DNA from: Phialocephala subalpina
Taxonomy: Eukaryota; Ascomycota; Leotiomycetes; Helotiales; Mollisiaceae
Length of the DNA: 64,000 nucleotides
Assembly: GCA_900073065.1 (NCBI GenBank)
Contig: FJOG01000025.1
Location: 558,001-622,000, forward strand
Reading direction: 5' to 3'
The notes below the pieces were generated by a model that saw only the letters and a program-made list of their open reading frames with translations, was not told the DNA's origin and ran no database searches. A program made the translations under genes and the position numbers. Shown one piece after another: positions 45,122 through 56,832 of this stretch. Each line of letters opens with the position of its first letter. The stretch's first letter is position 1.

Positions 45122-45775
45122 ATGGCACCCCTCCAATTCGGCATCCTCATGATCGAATACCAAACCATCGACGTCGCCATGCCGCTCGATGTACTTTCTT
45201 CTTGCTCCATCCCGCTCTTCCAATCCCTCGAAAAAGGCGGCTTTCCCGGGGGAGAACTGAAATCAAAAGCCATCGACATCCAATTCCACCACATCAATTC
45301 AACCATGGATCCCGTATCACTCACTGGCGGATTCCGCGTCCTACCTTCAACCACCATCGCTGACTGCCCTCCTCTTGACTTCTTGCTCGTCGGAGGACCT
45401 GATATGACGAGCTTTCAGCTAAAGGATGATTTCGCGGCATTCGTCAAAAAGCATGTTAGTGAAGGAAAGGTGTTGTTCACTACTTGTACCGGCGCATTAG
45501 CTATCGCCAGTACAGGTGTCCTAGATGGGAAGAACGCAACGGTTAATCATGGTGTTCTTGAGATGGCGAAGCAGATTAGGCCAGATGTGAAATGGGAGAA
45601 GAAACAATGGGTTGTGGATGGGAATATGTGGACGGCTGGAGGGGCGTGTGCGGGTATGGATATGATGGCACATTGGGTGATGAAGAATTATGGGATGGAT
45701 GTTGCGAGGGTGGGGTTTCAGATGTTGGATTTTGAGCCGAAGGATGTTGAGGGGAGACGGGTTGTGATGGCCTGA
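45122..45775 (+). CDS. DJ-1/PfpI family protein
   Basis: Single exon, 217 residues. Alpha/beta glutaminase-like fold with LLVGGPDMTSF and the nucleophile elbow FTTCTGALAIASTG, Cys122, followed by GKNATVNH. This variant is nearest to the isonitrile-hydratase / ThiJ-like group common in fungi. Possible activities include glyoxalase III, isonitrile hydration or protease-like roles; the substrate is unknown. Cytosolic, no signal peptide. The start is fixed by family length. Confidence 0.9.
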   Translation: MAPLQFGILMIEYQTIDVAMPLDVLSSCSIPLFQSLEKGGFPGGELKSKAIDIQFHHINSTMDPVSLTGGFRVLPSTTIADCPPLDFLLVGGPDMTSFQLKDDFAAFVKKHVSEGKVLFTTCTGALAIASTGVLDGKNATVNHGVLEMAKQIRPDVKWEKKQWVVDGNMWTAGGACAGMDMMAHWVMKNYGMDVARVGFQMLDFEPKDVEGRRVVMA

Positions 45776-46152
45776 ATAGTGGCTTTGGGGGGGGTTGGGT
45801 GAGAAGGACTTGGTCGTGGTAAGTATCGACAGAAGAGACTCGATCTGCTTTCAACTGTTAATATGTGTCGTACTGGAATCTTCACTTTCTCTGCCAATGG
45901 AGATCGGTGTCATTGAATGCATTTCATTCATCCTAAGGAGTGGGTATCTTCAAACCGTGCGAAGACGTGTTCGCAACTCATTTCCGTATCCTGACCTGAT
46001 CCCATTACTAGTTTCATTCTCCGTCATATAGGAGATAGACGCGAGGAATATCCAGTCCTTGCGAAATCCATTCTATCCCAGATTGGCTCACTGACACCCC
46101 ATCAACTCGGCTCGAAGCCTCACTCGGACCAACTCTAAACCTCCGTCCGCAT
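45776..46152. other. Intergenic, convergent 3' ends
   Basis: 377 bp between convergent genes. Nothing recognised. Confidence 0.4.
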
Positions 46153-47437
46153 TCATGAAAGACCAGCTGCGGCAGCAGCACTATCGCTCAAGATCTGCAA
46201 CACATTCATCTCCAAAGTCAACACGTTACTCGACAGCGCTTTCTCCTATTCGCACGTTAGCCCCATCACATTCGCCTCTCACTCATCGTCACCCTTCCAC
46301 TTTGCACTTACATAATAAGTCAAATGCTGCCCATTATACACCGAACTTGTCCCCGTAATCGTCATGTTAACCTTCCCACTCTTATCAAGGCTTGTAATCA
46401 ACGCAGTCTGGTTCACAATCGCGGTCATGGGGAGAGAGTTGTTTCCTGGTCGGATCGTCATGTCTGGGACTGTCGAGGTGCCTACGACACCGGCTGAGGT
46501 TGAGAGGGAGAGTGTTACGTTGCCCTTGTGTTTTCGTTAGCTTCTGTACCTCGTCGAAAAGAAGGACGAGGGAAGTGACGGGGGAAAGAGATAGACATAC
46601 CATAGCAACTGTGAGGACAGAAGGATTAGGGATAAACGCAAAACCCTTCAAATTCGGCTGTCCCGCCGCCACACTAGTATTCACTATAACGCCCGTAACA
46701 TTGAATCCCTTCAACCCATTCAAGCCCAGATACGTCGTGCTCGAATTATAATTAACCTTATTCACCGGCAACTTCCCCTCATGCAAATCCGTCCTTCCCG
46801 TCAGCGCCGTCGTCACCGTCTCATTCGTCAACACCGTCGTAGCATATTTCGTCACCTGATCCAGATCCACGATCGTTACGTTCTGGTTGTCAACGCTTGC
46901 ATTGCTCTTTGGATGAAGGGCGTGGATTCTGGGCATCTCGACGACGATCATAGGAGTAGAGGCGAAGACACCGTCGGTGACGAGATAGAGGGAGGCGTTG
47001 AATGGGTCGAGGGTAGGTGTGTAGATGCTGGGGGAGTGGAGGATGGCTTGCTGGGTTATGACGATGGAGGATTCGGTTGGGGAGAGGAATTGGATGTCTG
47101 TGAATTCGATGGAAGATTCGTCGACGCCGTGCTGGGCGATTTTGGGCATCGCGACGTAGACGCTTCATGATTTGTCAGTTGTAGTTGGGGAGGTGTGAGG
47201 AGGAGGAAGTACTTACAGACATAGCGCAATGATCAAAAACACTATGCAGAAGATGACGAGATGGAGCCACCAGAATCGAGCACAGTGTCGCTTGATTTTC
47301 TGTCCTGTGGTTCGTTTTCCTCCATCGAGATAACTGGGCTGTTCTTCGATTTGCTCGGCTTGGTATTTTCCGTCTCCTGCTTCGAAGTTCTTATCCTGCG
47401 AGTCGTGTGACCCTCCATGCGTAACCGAATCAGACAT
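46153..47437 (-). CDS. DUF3712 single-pass membrane protein
   Basis: Exons (complement) 47437-47217, 47162-46601, 46524-46312 and 46245-46153 give 362 residues. An acidic cytosolic N-terminus of about 50 residues and a basic stop (KRHCARF) precede one TM helix FWWLHLVIFCIVFLIIALCL. Outside is a large beta-rich, N-glycosylation-rich domain (many NxS/T) typical of DUF3712, distantly like plant LEA/NDR1-type proteins. The last short exon (EKALSSNVLTLEMN) supplies the standard C-terminus, so the frame ending at 46279 is intron read-through. The acceptor of intron 1 is AAG rather than CAG/TAG. The role is probably vacuolar or plasma-membrane surface; unknown. Confidence 0.85.
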
Positions 47438-49449
47438 CTTGAATACTTTTCTCAACCTTCAAAACTTTTCCTCGGGACAAATCAGATATAGGGTTTGTGG
47501 ACTGATATATGAATATGGGGAGACCGCAGAGAGGGTTCAAAGGCGACCGTGGAGCAGAGTGGAGTTATGTAAAGAAATCTGGGGTTGAGCGAAACAAAGG
47601 AGGACCAACACACCCATGAATAAATAACGTTGAAGGTGCGCGATGAAAGAACAAGGGACCAAGTGGGCAGAGGCAAACCCGACTGGGGTAATATCTCCGA
47701 CACGCATGTGATCCCGAAATTCAAAAACGAGAGGGATTTGCAACCATTGTAGGGTATTCCTGGGTTTTGCTCGGTGCTACTCCAAGACAGGGAGTGGCAA
47801 TACTTTGTACGAGTTTGTTCCACGAGCCGAAGTTTACAAATTGCCCTGCAGGTACTTTTCGTCGCTCAGGGGAAGCTAGAACAAATGGATGCATCGTCTA
47901 TGCCATGCCATTCGAGGACCAGAATAATCTTCAAACATCATCAAGCCCGTCAGACGGGTATCTGAGTGCATCGCAGCAACTTGCGCCATTCATGTCAGCA
48001 ACTTCAGACGTCAAGTTCAAGGATACGAAATCAGATGCCAAAGAAATGGCAGATGTCTCTCCTCTGTCTCTAGCTCTGCCGAGGCAATACCGGGGCAAGT
48101 GTCGAATTAGGGTAGGTGATGCTCCATGTCGGGGTCGTTGGTGAGGAGAAGGGCAAGGGTGGGCAGGGATGGGCAGGGATGGGCAGGGATGTGCAGGGAT
48201 GTGCAAGGATGTGCAAAGTACGGGCAGGGATGCCGCCGCCGAAAACGATACAATCGCGGGGCCTCCGGTAGCGCTAGTCTCCGGATCTTCATCCATTCGA
48301 TTGCGCCCTTTCCATGCTTGGCGAACAATCTCCGTTTGGTCCAATGAGCGAGACGCTTTTCAGCTGGGATGGCTTGCAAGCTCCTTTGTATGGAGTCACG
48401 TGCAACCCATTTGAAAAGATTTGAACCATACAAATTATCCTTTTGAGCCCCCAATTTCGAATTCAAGACTCAGGATATTTAGAGCACGTTCAGATCGTTG
48501 TTGACAACAACAGATAGGCTGTTGATCGTTGCTCTTCATATATAAGCGTTTCATGAGGCGCGAGGATCTTCACCGAGGTTTTTTGAGAATTAACCCCACT
48601 CTGGAAAAAAAGGCTTGTGAGCATGCGACGAGAGGCGTTGGTAAGGGCCGGTAGCTGATCCGATAGCGAAGGTTAAATGTTGAATACCTTGAGGCTTGGG
48701 ATAATACAAAGTACAGAGCATCTCGCATTGATTTCTGTACTTGCCAGAATTGACAGAATGGTTGGGGTAGAGAAACTCACGCGTCACAACTTCGTCTCAG
48801 TCCTCAGAGATGCTCTGCAGCGGGGACTTCAAAATAGCTTCGTACTTTCTTGTCCATCGGCATATTTCTGGAGTCGAACATCTCGGTTGCTTGTGATTGT
48901 TCAGGCATGCTTCGCTGAGATAGCTGGGCTGAACATAGCTGTGCCGTCATCGAGCATAGGAGGGGGTTTCGAGCTGGGATGAGGCTGCAGGTGGCTGGAT
49001 CAGCGCGCTTGTCGAGCGCCTCAACCGTGAACGTCCTTCCTTCTGCAGCCACAACTGCCCTTCTCTCACACTATTTCCGCGGACCAGAAGATGTCAAGAC
49101 AAAAGGGACCTACTTAGACCAGACTTGTTGCGTTTCCTACTAGTGTATATACTTATTTATAGGGTAAGAAAATGCTTCTGCTTGACAGCGGACTGAGAAG
49201 GATGGGCAACAAACCTGCTCATCGGACAGTTTACCGAATCATTCCTCACTTGGCTGATTGAGGGATAGGGACTATCTAACAATGGACTCATCAGCCCAGT
49301 CGGATCGATATTGATAATGCAGTAAACGCGTAACAATACAATATCCAAACAGTATGTCCAAAACCAAGTGCCGATATTTGCCACCCTAAAAGGTGTCATG
49401 AACCATCGTATAGCCAAATCAAAAAGGTATCCAAAGCAGGCCCTGTGCT
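47438..49449. other. Gene-poor region
   Basis: 2 kb with no supported gene. Contains the 10-bp tandem array at 48151-48231. Frames near 48107-48470 are artefacts of that array. Confidence 0.5.
48151..48231. repeat. 10-bp minisatellite
   Basis: About eight tandem units of GGGCAGGGAT with variants GTGCAGGGAT, GTGCAAGGAT and GTGCAAAGTA. The imperfect edge units suggest an old array. It is G-rich on this strand. Confidence 0.85.
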
Positions 49450-51659
49450 TCAGGACTTTCCGCCGCTCTTCACAGCATCCTCAAAAACAGCCGCAATATC
49501 CAAAATCTTCCCATCATACCCACTCCCACCCAAAAAGGTCACCCCAAAAGGCAACTTCACTCCATTCAACTGAAAGAACCCAGCATTAACACTCACGCCA
49601 CACAGATCCACCACATTCCCCGCATGTGTGAACGTCCCGATCTTAGCATTCAATTTCAATGGCTCCTCTTCCATCTCCTTGATCGTTGGATGACAAGGCG
49701 TACTCGGGACCAATAAAACATCGACCCCACCTTCAAGCGTGTCGAAGGTCCGTTGCGCTTGTCGTGTGTACTCAACTTGTAATGCTTGATCATGGTACAC
49801 GTTCCATGGCCTCAATGGGGAAGAAATAGCGGCTTCGAAGAGGGCTTTGGTGGTTGGGTGCAAGGTGTCGAGATGAGAGATCAAGAAATCGTATCCGATG
49901 CTAGCGATTCGTTCGTGGACGAGAGATGCGTCGTAGAGGAGATCTGCAGCTTTCTCGAAGGGAGTATAGTCGATCTCGACCAAACGGCCACCACATGAGC
50001 GGAGTTTCTGGACTGAGATTTCGAAGAGATCTTGGTATTCTTTGGAGCAGGTCTCGATGACTGATGGAGGTGGGACACCGAATGTGAATCCACCTTCTTT
50101 TGGACCGCGGAACTCTTGTTTCCACAACGAGAGACTGAGAGGCTTCTTGGCGAACGGATCGAGAGAATCGTATTGGTCGATTATGAACCACACTTTGCGT
50201 GCTTCGGCGAGTGTTGGTGCCATGATGGAGAGGGTGTCGAGACTCTTGCAGGCTGGCACTACGCCTCGAGCAGAAATAGTGCCTTTGGTGGGCTTGTAAC
50301 CAACGATACCGTTGAATGCTGCTGGGACACGGCCGCTTCCTGCGGTGTCGGTACCAAGAGCGAAGGATACCAAGCCTGCTGCAACTGCGACGGCAGATCC
50401 GGAAGATGAGCCACCTGAGATATAGTCTTTGCTGTACACGCTGTGTGGGGTTCCATATGGTGACCGACATCCAGAGAGACCGGTTGCAAGCTGATCCATG
50501 TTGAGTTTGCCGATGTACAACGCGCCAGCATCGAGGAGTAGTTGGACTGCTGGGGCTGTGGATTTGGCTATGTACGCAAATGATTCGCATGTTGCTGTTG
50601 TGACGACTCCTTCGACGTCGATATTATCCTTCAATGCAAATGGAACACCGTAAAGTGGAGGTAAAGGCTTTCCCGAGAACTTCTCCGATAGTGCTTTCGC
50701 GGCATTGATTGCGTCTTCTCGGGACTGCTTTGAAATCCATACGGCTATGTCGATCTTTTCATACCTCTCGATGCGATCGAATACAGAGTTGATGACTTCC
50801 TCAGGGCCCAGAATGCCATTGTTGTATCTCTGCTGAAGTTGCGAAATCGGTAGTAGAGCATCCTCTGCTGCCGGTGGGGTCGAAGGAGGCGTCATCTCGC
50901 GTGCTTTTGATACAGCTGCAAAGAAGTCGGAACTGTGTCCCACGAAACCGAAGAGACCATCTTGGCCGCAAATGGTGTCCATAGAAGTAATGACCTGTTG
51001 GGCATCGAAGCCTCCAGTGCAATCTGACAAAATACAACACTCAAATCCACGATCGTGGCATTCTCGAACCGTTGTGGTGACGCAGCATCTAGCTCACGTT
51101 AGAAGGTGTGTGCCCAAAAGTCGGGAAACACTCACTCAGTCGTTACGCCTGAGAACAGCAAATGCGTGATGCCTCTTGCCAGCAATGTCCTGTGAAGTCC
51201 AGTACCCCAATAGCTTCCTTTTCCAGGTTTGTCGATTACTGGCTCTCCAGGTAGTTGTCTCAGCTCATCAATAATATCGTGACCCCACTCTCCTCTGACC
51301 AATAGTCTACCCATTGGGCCTTGATCTCCAATTGCCTTGATATGATGGCCATTTGGATTACTTACCTGCCTCAGTTTCTTTGAAGCAGGTAAGTCGGACA
51401 GATCTGGCTTGTGGCCTTCTCGAGTGTGAATGACCTGGATACCAGTGGATCGACAGACTTGGAGGACTTTCTGTACTGTGGGAACAATGTTGCGGACTGC
51501 GGAAAATATTTCTGGATTTCCGCACTGAATTGAACCGAATCCATCTGGATCCACAAAGTCTCGCTGCATGTCTATGATGACAAGTGCCGTCCTTTCAACT
51601 GGGAAGTTGTAGGTGTAGGGCCGAGCATTGGGGAGGGACAGTTTGACTGACGGAGCCAT
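49450..51659 (-). CDS. Cysteine hydrolase / allophanate-hydrolase-type amidase fusion
   Basis: Exons (complement) 51659-51136 and 51088-49450 give 720 residues; the 47-bp intron falls in the catalytic motif and restores GVTTECCVTTTV exactly. Residues 20-235 are an isochorismatase-like cysteine hydrolase: Asp30 (VIIDMQRDF), Lys144 or Lys147 (DKPGKGSYW) and Cys177. Residues about 250-720 are an amidase-signature domain with Lys328 (FALKDNIDVEG), cis-Ser402 (ISGGSSSGS) and Ser426 (GTDTAGSGR). The neighbouring sequence (MDQLATGLSGCRSPYG) matches allophanate hydrolase closely, but the extra C-terminal domain of AtzF is missing. Biuret hydrolase uses the first fold and makes allophanate, so one protein may carry out two steps. 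RutB-type ureidoacrylate hydrolysis is the alternative for the first half. Confidence 0.9.
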
Positions 51660-52460
51660 CTTGAAGTCGGCGACAGGAAATGGACGTGTAGAATCTGAAT
51701 GGAGAAGATCTCTTCCTTGAATAGATAATAAAGGATGAAGACGTCGCTTCGAGTAGTGGTAAAGATAATGATTGAGATGATGAAAAGTGGGTGGAAAGGA
51801 CCTCAAGATCTCAAGACACTGATCTCTCCGAGAATCCACTAAGCCACATGCATGAAGGAGACGCCTCGAAAACTGAATAAGACCATACACTGGAGGAAAT
51901 AAGCCACGTTCTCAGCTGGACTTTTTAATAAAAAACAACATAATCCATCTGAGGAGCTTTCCATCAAGTGGATCGGGACTGTTGAAGCCGCCGGCTGGAA
52001 GTACAGCGAGGCTATGGTTGCCGGCGGGGCAGGAGCGCTGCCAGCATAGGCCGTAGGCACGCCGGAGGCAGTTGGAGCGAGGGGCATCTGGGCGATGTTG
52101 AGATAAGAGGACGAAGGGTGGGAGCTGGAGTGGCGTCTGTAGTGCAAGGGTGGGCTTCGCTTAGTTATCTTAGAACGAGGCTGAGAAGCATGGATTTTTC
52201 AGTCGAGGCTGGACATTGAACTTTTGATGAAGCACGTCAAATTGAGTTTAGCTAGTGTGATGCATTACTGTGTGACTGCGAGATTCAGATGTGACTTGAA
52301 ATGTTCTGGAAGGAGAGTGCAGCTTTAAGTCTGGGAAATTGTATTGCCGTAATTACATAATTGACGCTAGTTCAGCTCCGAGGATTTCCCGGACGTTGAA
52401 GACGACAACCTCGAAGTCCGAGCTCGTTCGGACTCTTCTCCTTTGACTGTCCGTTACAGC
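51660..52460. other. Intergenic
   Basis: Promoter of the fusion gene. The complementary frame around 51839-52147 is Pro/Ala rich and unsupported. Confidence 0.4.
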
Positions 52461-53275
52461 ATGACAGACAATGTGGACTACAAATCGCCCCTTCTCGAGT
52501 ATGGCAGCCATCCATACTCCCAGGATACCCTTTAGTGTTGTCGACTCGGATGGCTATGCAAACTTCAGCCCTGTTAGCCTTCAGGTAGTTAGCTGCCTAG
52601 GTTCGAAAGATGCGAAAACTTCTGAAGCCTATTTGCAATTGAACCATTTTCAAAACAGTCCAGCTTCTCTATGCACCTGGACAGCAGAATAAACATGCTG
52701 GGACCCAATTGTTACCGTTACCGTCGCGTTCTACATTGTCAGGATCTAGTTCGACCAGAACAACTACGACACCCAACACCTTTGGATCACATGGCAACAG
52801 GGATCTCCACTTAGGCATCGGCCCTAAAGCTCTGCACAACCTCTCTCAAGAAGATGTCTTCTGTGCTCTAGTCAATTGCTTCAGGATGCGGGCGGAGGAC
52901 ATGTACAGGTTCCAGGGCAGGAACATGGGCATTCTGAACGAGTGCGTCTACCTCCTTATCCTTCACGCCATATTGTATAACTCTGACCTTTTGGGATAGT
53001 GCCTCACGCTGCCTCCCTGATTTCAAGCTCTTCCCCAATACGGCCGAATCGAGACCCGGTTTGTTGTCAAAGTGGTAGGGATCTGCAAGCCGACGCAAAT
53101 GCAAGGCCTATTCAGTTTCGCAGATGAAGGGAGAGTGCAAACATCATGGCCATTCGGAAGGGCACATCTTTGATTTTGCCGATAAACAGGATATTAAGAG
53201 CCTTATGGCGATAATGCGATGCCAATGAAGTTGAGGATGTTAGGGGAGATGGTATATGGCACTGCCGTTGCGTAG
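52461..53275 (+). pseudogene. Decayed MYND-associated family gene
   Basis: Pieces in three frames follow the order of a fungal family often annotated as MYND-finger proteins. Early: DSDGYANFSPVSLQVVSC to SLCTWTAE, then TAA (52690-52692). Middle: LHNLSQEDVFCALVNCFRMR and AEDMYRFQGRN (to about 52940). Late: NTAESRPGLLSKW, then TAG at 53076-53078 where the family has a second Trp (TGG to TAG is a G-to-A change). End: YGDNAMPMKLRMLGEMVYGT in a shifted frame to TAG 53273-53275. No MYND cysteines are visible. Two stops plus frameshifts indicate a dead gene. Confidence 0.55.
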
Positions 53276-54655
53276 GCGCTGAATGAGAGGAGTTGGACTG
53301 ATGGGGACAAATTTGGTGGACGACTTTGGCGGTACTCTGGATTGGGCCAAATATCAATAACAAGTGCGACTGACACGATGAGGTATTACCTCGGTACGTT
53401 ATCCAACCAGGCCACCAAGGACAAGATATATTATTATCGCAAAGGTGTGCAGGAAGACTGGAATACTGCAAGTGATTGTTGATTGAGCATTACCCTAACG
53501 CCAAAGCCCAACATATCGAATTGAGGGGACCAAGATCAAAAAGGATGTGAACATCGAGAGCAAGGCAAGACGCAAAAGCAAAGACACGCCTTCGGGCTTG
53601 AGAGCAAACAGACTTTACCGCCCGCAGCCATCAGGGCTGAGACTGGCGACGGCCACGCGCCCGGCAGCACTTGCCCAGGCGGGGGAAATCAAGCTTGATT
53701 TCAGCCCAAGACATAGCGGGCACTCCGTCAACTGGCTCAGGCACTATTAGACTTCCTCTTAAGACTGATATCGGATGAGGTGAATTGGCTTCTTAGGGTT
53801 TTCTAAGTTTTCTGCGATCTCAATTGATCTTCCAACCTCCAGCTTTTTGCTTCTTCTTCCCCTTCTGAGTTTTCTCGGTTTCTCTCTGATGAGTTGTCTC
53901 GATTTTTCATGAAGAGTTAAGTTCATACAAGATCGCAATACAGTTCCTATTTTGGCAGCCTGCGTATGATTCTAGCGATACTGTTGGGGAACATTCCAAA
54001 CGAGGTAGAAGTCACCTGCCGTCGTATTCATGCACTATTCATGGCAGTTCAGCGTCTGCCAACAAACACACTCGAAATGCCATGACAAGGCTGAAATTCG
54101 GAAGTCAAAAGCCCAGAAATCCAATCAAAGTGATGACCAGGGGTCGTTTGTAGCAAAACGCCTCCAACTTATCTATTCCTCATTTCACTGGACGCCTACC
54201 GAGATACGGGATCTACCCTCGGCGACCAATGCGCTTCCCTGTTTCCCCAATATCTGGTAGGAGATGTTTCACTCACTAGCAACTGGCGGTCGGGGAAATG
54301 TCTCGAGCGTAGGGCCACTTGCCTGCGGCGAGCGACGGCCACCAACCCACCAAACCGGTCTTATCGTTGCCCACATCCCCAAATTGTGGGTTATCGCTGA
54401 ACCTCAACGGCTCATGATAGACACAGGCGCTTTCTATCGCAGATACACACACAAAGTTCAGAATCATGATCAACGGCAAGTCTGACACGATAGAGATGGC
54501 TGGAAATGCATATAATGATGTCTCTCCCTTCATAAATTTATCCTCATCATCAGCAGAAAGAGTCAGTTCGACAGTCTTCGAGATTCAGCCAGCCTGAGGG
54601 GGAAACAAGCGACAACTGACATACCAACAGAGCCTTCAGCTAAACAGCAATCACC
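53276..54655. other. Intergenic
   Basis: 1.4 kb with no supported gene, ending in the promoter and leader of the NCS1 transporter. Confidence 0.4.
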
Positions 54656-56577
54656 ATGGCACTCCGCCAGCGATTCACGAAGATCAAGGAGGGAGCGAAG
54701 GAGAAGACCAAACTTTCAGGATGGATTCTTCCACAGGAGAAGGGAGCCCTTGGTGATGAGGGAACATGGTGAGCATCTCTAATATCTGTTTCTGAGCATG
54801 ACACTGATCATGACCAGGACGAACATCGACATGGACGTCACTCCAATTGATCGCCGTACCTGGACTGCCTTCACCATGGCTGGTTTCTGGTTTTCCGATG
54901 CCTTGAATGCCCAGTCTTGGGAAGCTCCTGCGACCATTTTGGCCGTGGGTTTGACTTAGTGAGTATCATTGCTCTGCTCCAGTATACCAATTACTGACAT
55001 CCCCTAAGTCGTGAGGCCATTGTCTGCATCATCTTCGGATCTCTGTGCTGCACAGTTCCTCTTGTCCTCAATGGTGTTCTCGGGGCCCGTCTTCACGTGC
55101 CCTTCCCTGTTGCTATGCGCTCCTCTTTCGGTTGGTACTTCGCCAAATTCGCTGTCATTGTTCGTATGACTACTGCTCTCTTCTGGCACGCCATTCAGAC
55201 GTACACTGGCTCTACCGCTGTCACTCAAATGATCCGGGCGATCTGGCCGTCGTATCTAGATATCCCCAACCACATTCCCGAGTCAGTTGGAATCACGACC
55301 CAGCAGATGGTCTCCCACTTGATCTTCTGGTCTATCCAGTTCCCCATCTTGCTCACCCCACCACACAAACTGCAATGGTTCTTCATTTTCAAGTTCGGTC
55401 CGTCAACTTTCCACCTCACCACTGAAACCCTAAGCTAACATCATCCCAGTCGTCGTGTCAATCACTTGTATCGCCGTCGTAATCGCCATGTGCCTCAAAG
55501 CCGGCGGCTCAGGCACAATCTGGAAACAAGAATACCAAGTCTCGGGTGCCGCCCGCTCCTGGTTAATCCTCTCCTCCCTCTCCTCTATCACCGGCGGCTG
55601 GGCAACAATGGCAACCAACATCCCCGATTTCACGCGCTACCTCAAGAAAGAAAACGGCGTCTACTGGCAAGTTCTCTTCCTGCCCCTCATCCAACTCTGT
55701 CTCGGTCTCTTCGGCATCATCTCTACCTCCGCCGCAAAAGTCGTTTACGGACAATACATCTGGGATCCTCTTACTCTTGCTGGGCAATGGCAAGGTCCTT
55801 CTGGGAGGACTGGTGCGTTCTTTGTGGGGTTTGCTTGGGTCATTGCTCAGATTGGTACGAATTTGAGTGCCAACGTTATCTCCTGCGCGAACGACATGAC
55901 GAGCTTGTTTCCGAAGTACATCAATATTCGACGAGGAGTCATTATTGCGACCATCACAGCAGCATGGATCATGGTTCCCTGGAAAATCATCCATTCTGCT
56001 GCCTCGCTGTTGTCTTTCATGGCTGGACTCGGAATCTTCCTTGCTCCCATCGCTGCTATCAGTATGCATAAATCCCGCCCTAATTCCACCATTTTGTAGG
56101 GAGTCGAGCTCCCGAAGAGCTCGGCTCCTCGACTCCTAAGCATCCTTTGAAACCACTTACTAACTTGTTGTAGTGGGCGCGGATTACTGGATCGTCAAGC
56201 ACACTCATATTGATGTCCCAGACCTGTACAAATCCCGCGGTCGCTATCGCTACAACGAAGCTGGCACCAATTGGCGCGCCGTCGTCGCTTTCTTGATTTC
56301 CGTTGTCCCCAACATTCCTGGCATGGCGGCGAGTGTCAACCCAAGCTTGAAGAGCGGTATTGGTGGAAGTGTGTATATCTACGATATGTTCTATATTTGG
56401 GGTTTCACGAGTGCGTTTGCCAGCTACTGTCTGCTCAGTCATTTCTTCCCGGAGCCAAAGACTTTGATTGAGGAGACGATTTCCGGGGATGTGTTTGATA
56501 GCGGGGTGGAGGAGGGAAGTGTGGGCGAGGCTGGGGATGAGAAGGCTGTTATGAAGAGTGCTGATTATGCTGTTTGA
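54656..56577 (+). CDS. NCS1 family transporter (uracil/allantoin/purine type)
   Basis: Exons 54656-54768, 54818-54958, 55009-55397, 55450-56061 and 56174-56577 give 552 residues. Opening motif WTNIDMDVTPIDRRTW, then TM1 with FWFSDALNAQSW, TM3 GARLHVPFPVAMRSSFG, TM6 SITGGWATMATNIPDFTRY and TM8 FAWVIAQIGTNLSAN, all typical of fungal Fur/Fcy-type proton symporters for nucleobases, allantoin or related ureides. 12 TM helices, plasma membrane, acidic C-tail usual for ubiquitin-controlled turnover. The last intron is 112 bp with a small foldback and two possible acceptors. It lies 3 kb from the biuret/allophanate-type fusion, which suits a nitrogen-salvage role. The substrate cannot be fixed by eye. 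Confidence 0.9.
56100..56136. repeat. Foldback inside NCS1 intron 4
   Basis: GGAGTCGAG (56100-56108) and CTCGACTCC (56128-56136) are perfect inverted copies. Just before it, GTATGC..CTAAT..TTTTGTAG already has the form of a complete 38-bp intron end, so the hairpin and a second TTGTTGTAG acceptor may have been added later. Confidence 0.5.
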
Positions 56578-56832
56578 ATGAGCGGGACTTGGAGGAAGTG
56601 GTTTCTTGGGTTCGCGTTGGTGTTTTCTCCTTGGTTAGTTTTCTGATTTTCTGTTAGTCTTGTATTGGATTGTAGTTTGGGGAGGAGAGCGAGGAGTAAG
56701 GATTGCAGAATATACCACGACTTGACGATTTGAAGGATGGAGAAAGACTGTCGTTGAAATATATGTATGAAGGATATATGTGTAGCAGAATATGCAGGAC
56801 TATTTCCTCGAACACTATTTTCTCTCTTGGGT

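Noticed and set aside
46279..46311. C-terminus VSAKWKGDDE for the DUF3712 protein
   Set aside because: GTAAGT begins here and a CTAAC..AATAG acceptor leads to the family-typical last exon at 46245-46153.
48151..48231. CRISPR-like array
   Set aside because: Units are 10 bp and contiguous with no spacers, in a fungal genome.
49901..50590. 229-codon complementary frame
   Set aside because: A shadow in another frame of the amidase domain, Arg/Ser-rich with no motif.
51839..52147. Pro/Ala-rich complementary frame upstream of the hydrolase fusion
   Set aside because: Low complexity, no motif, and it lies in the promoter of the fusion gene.
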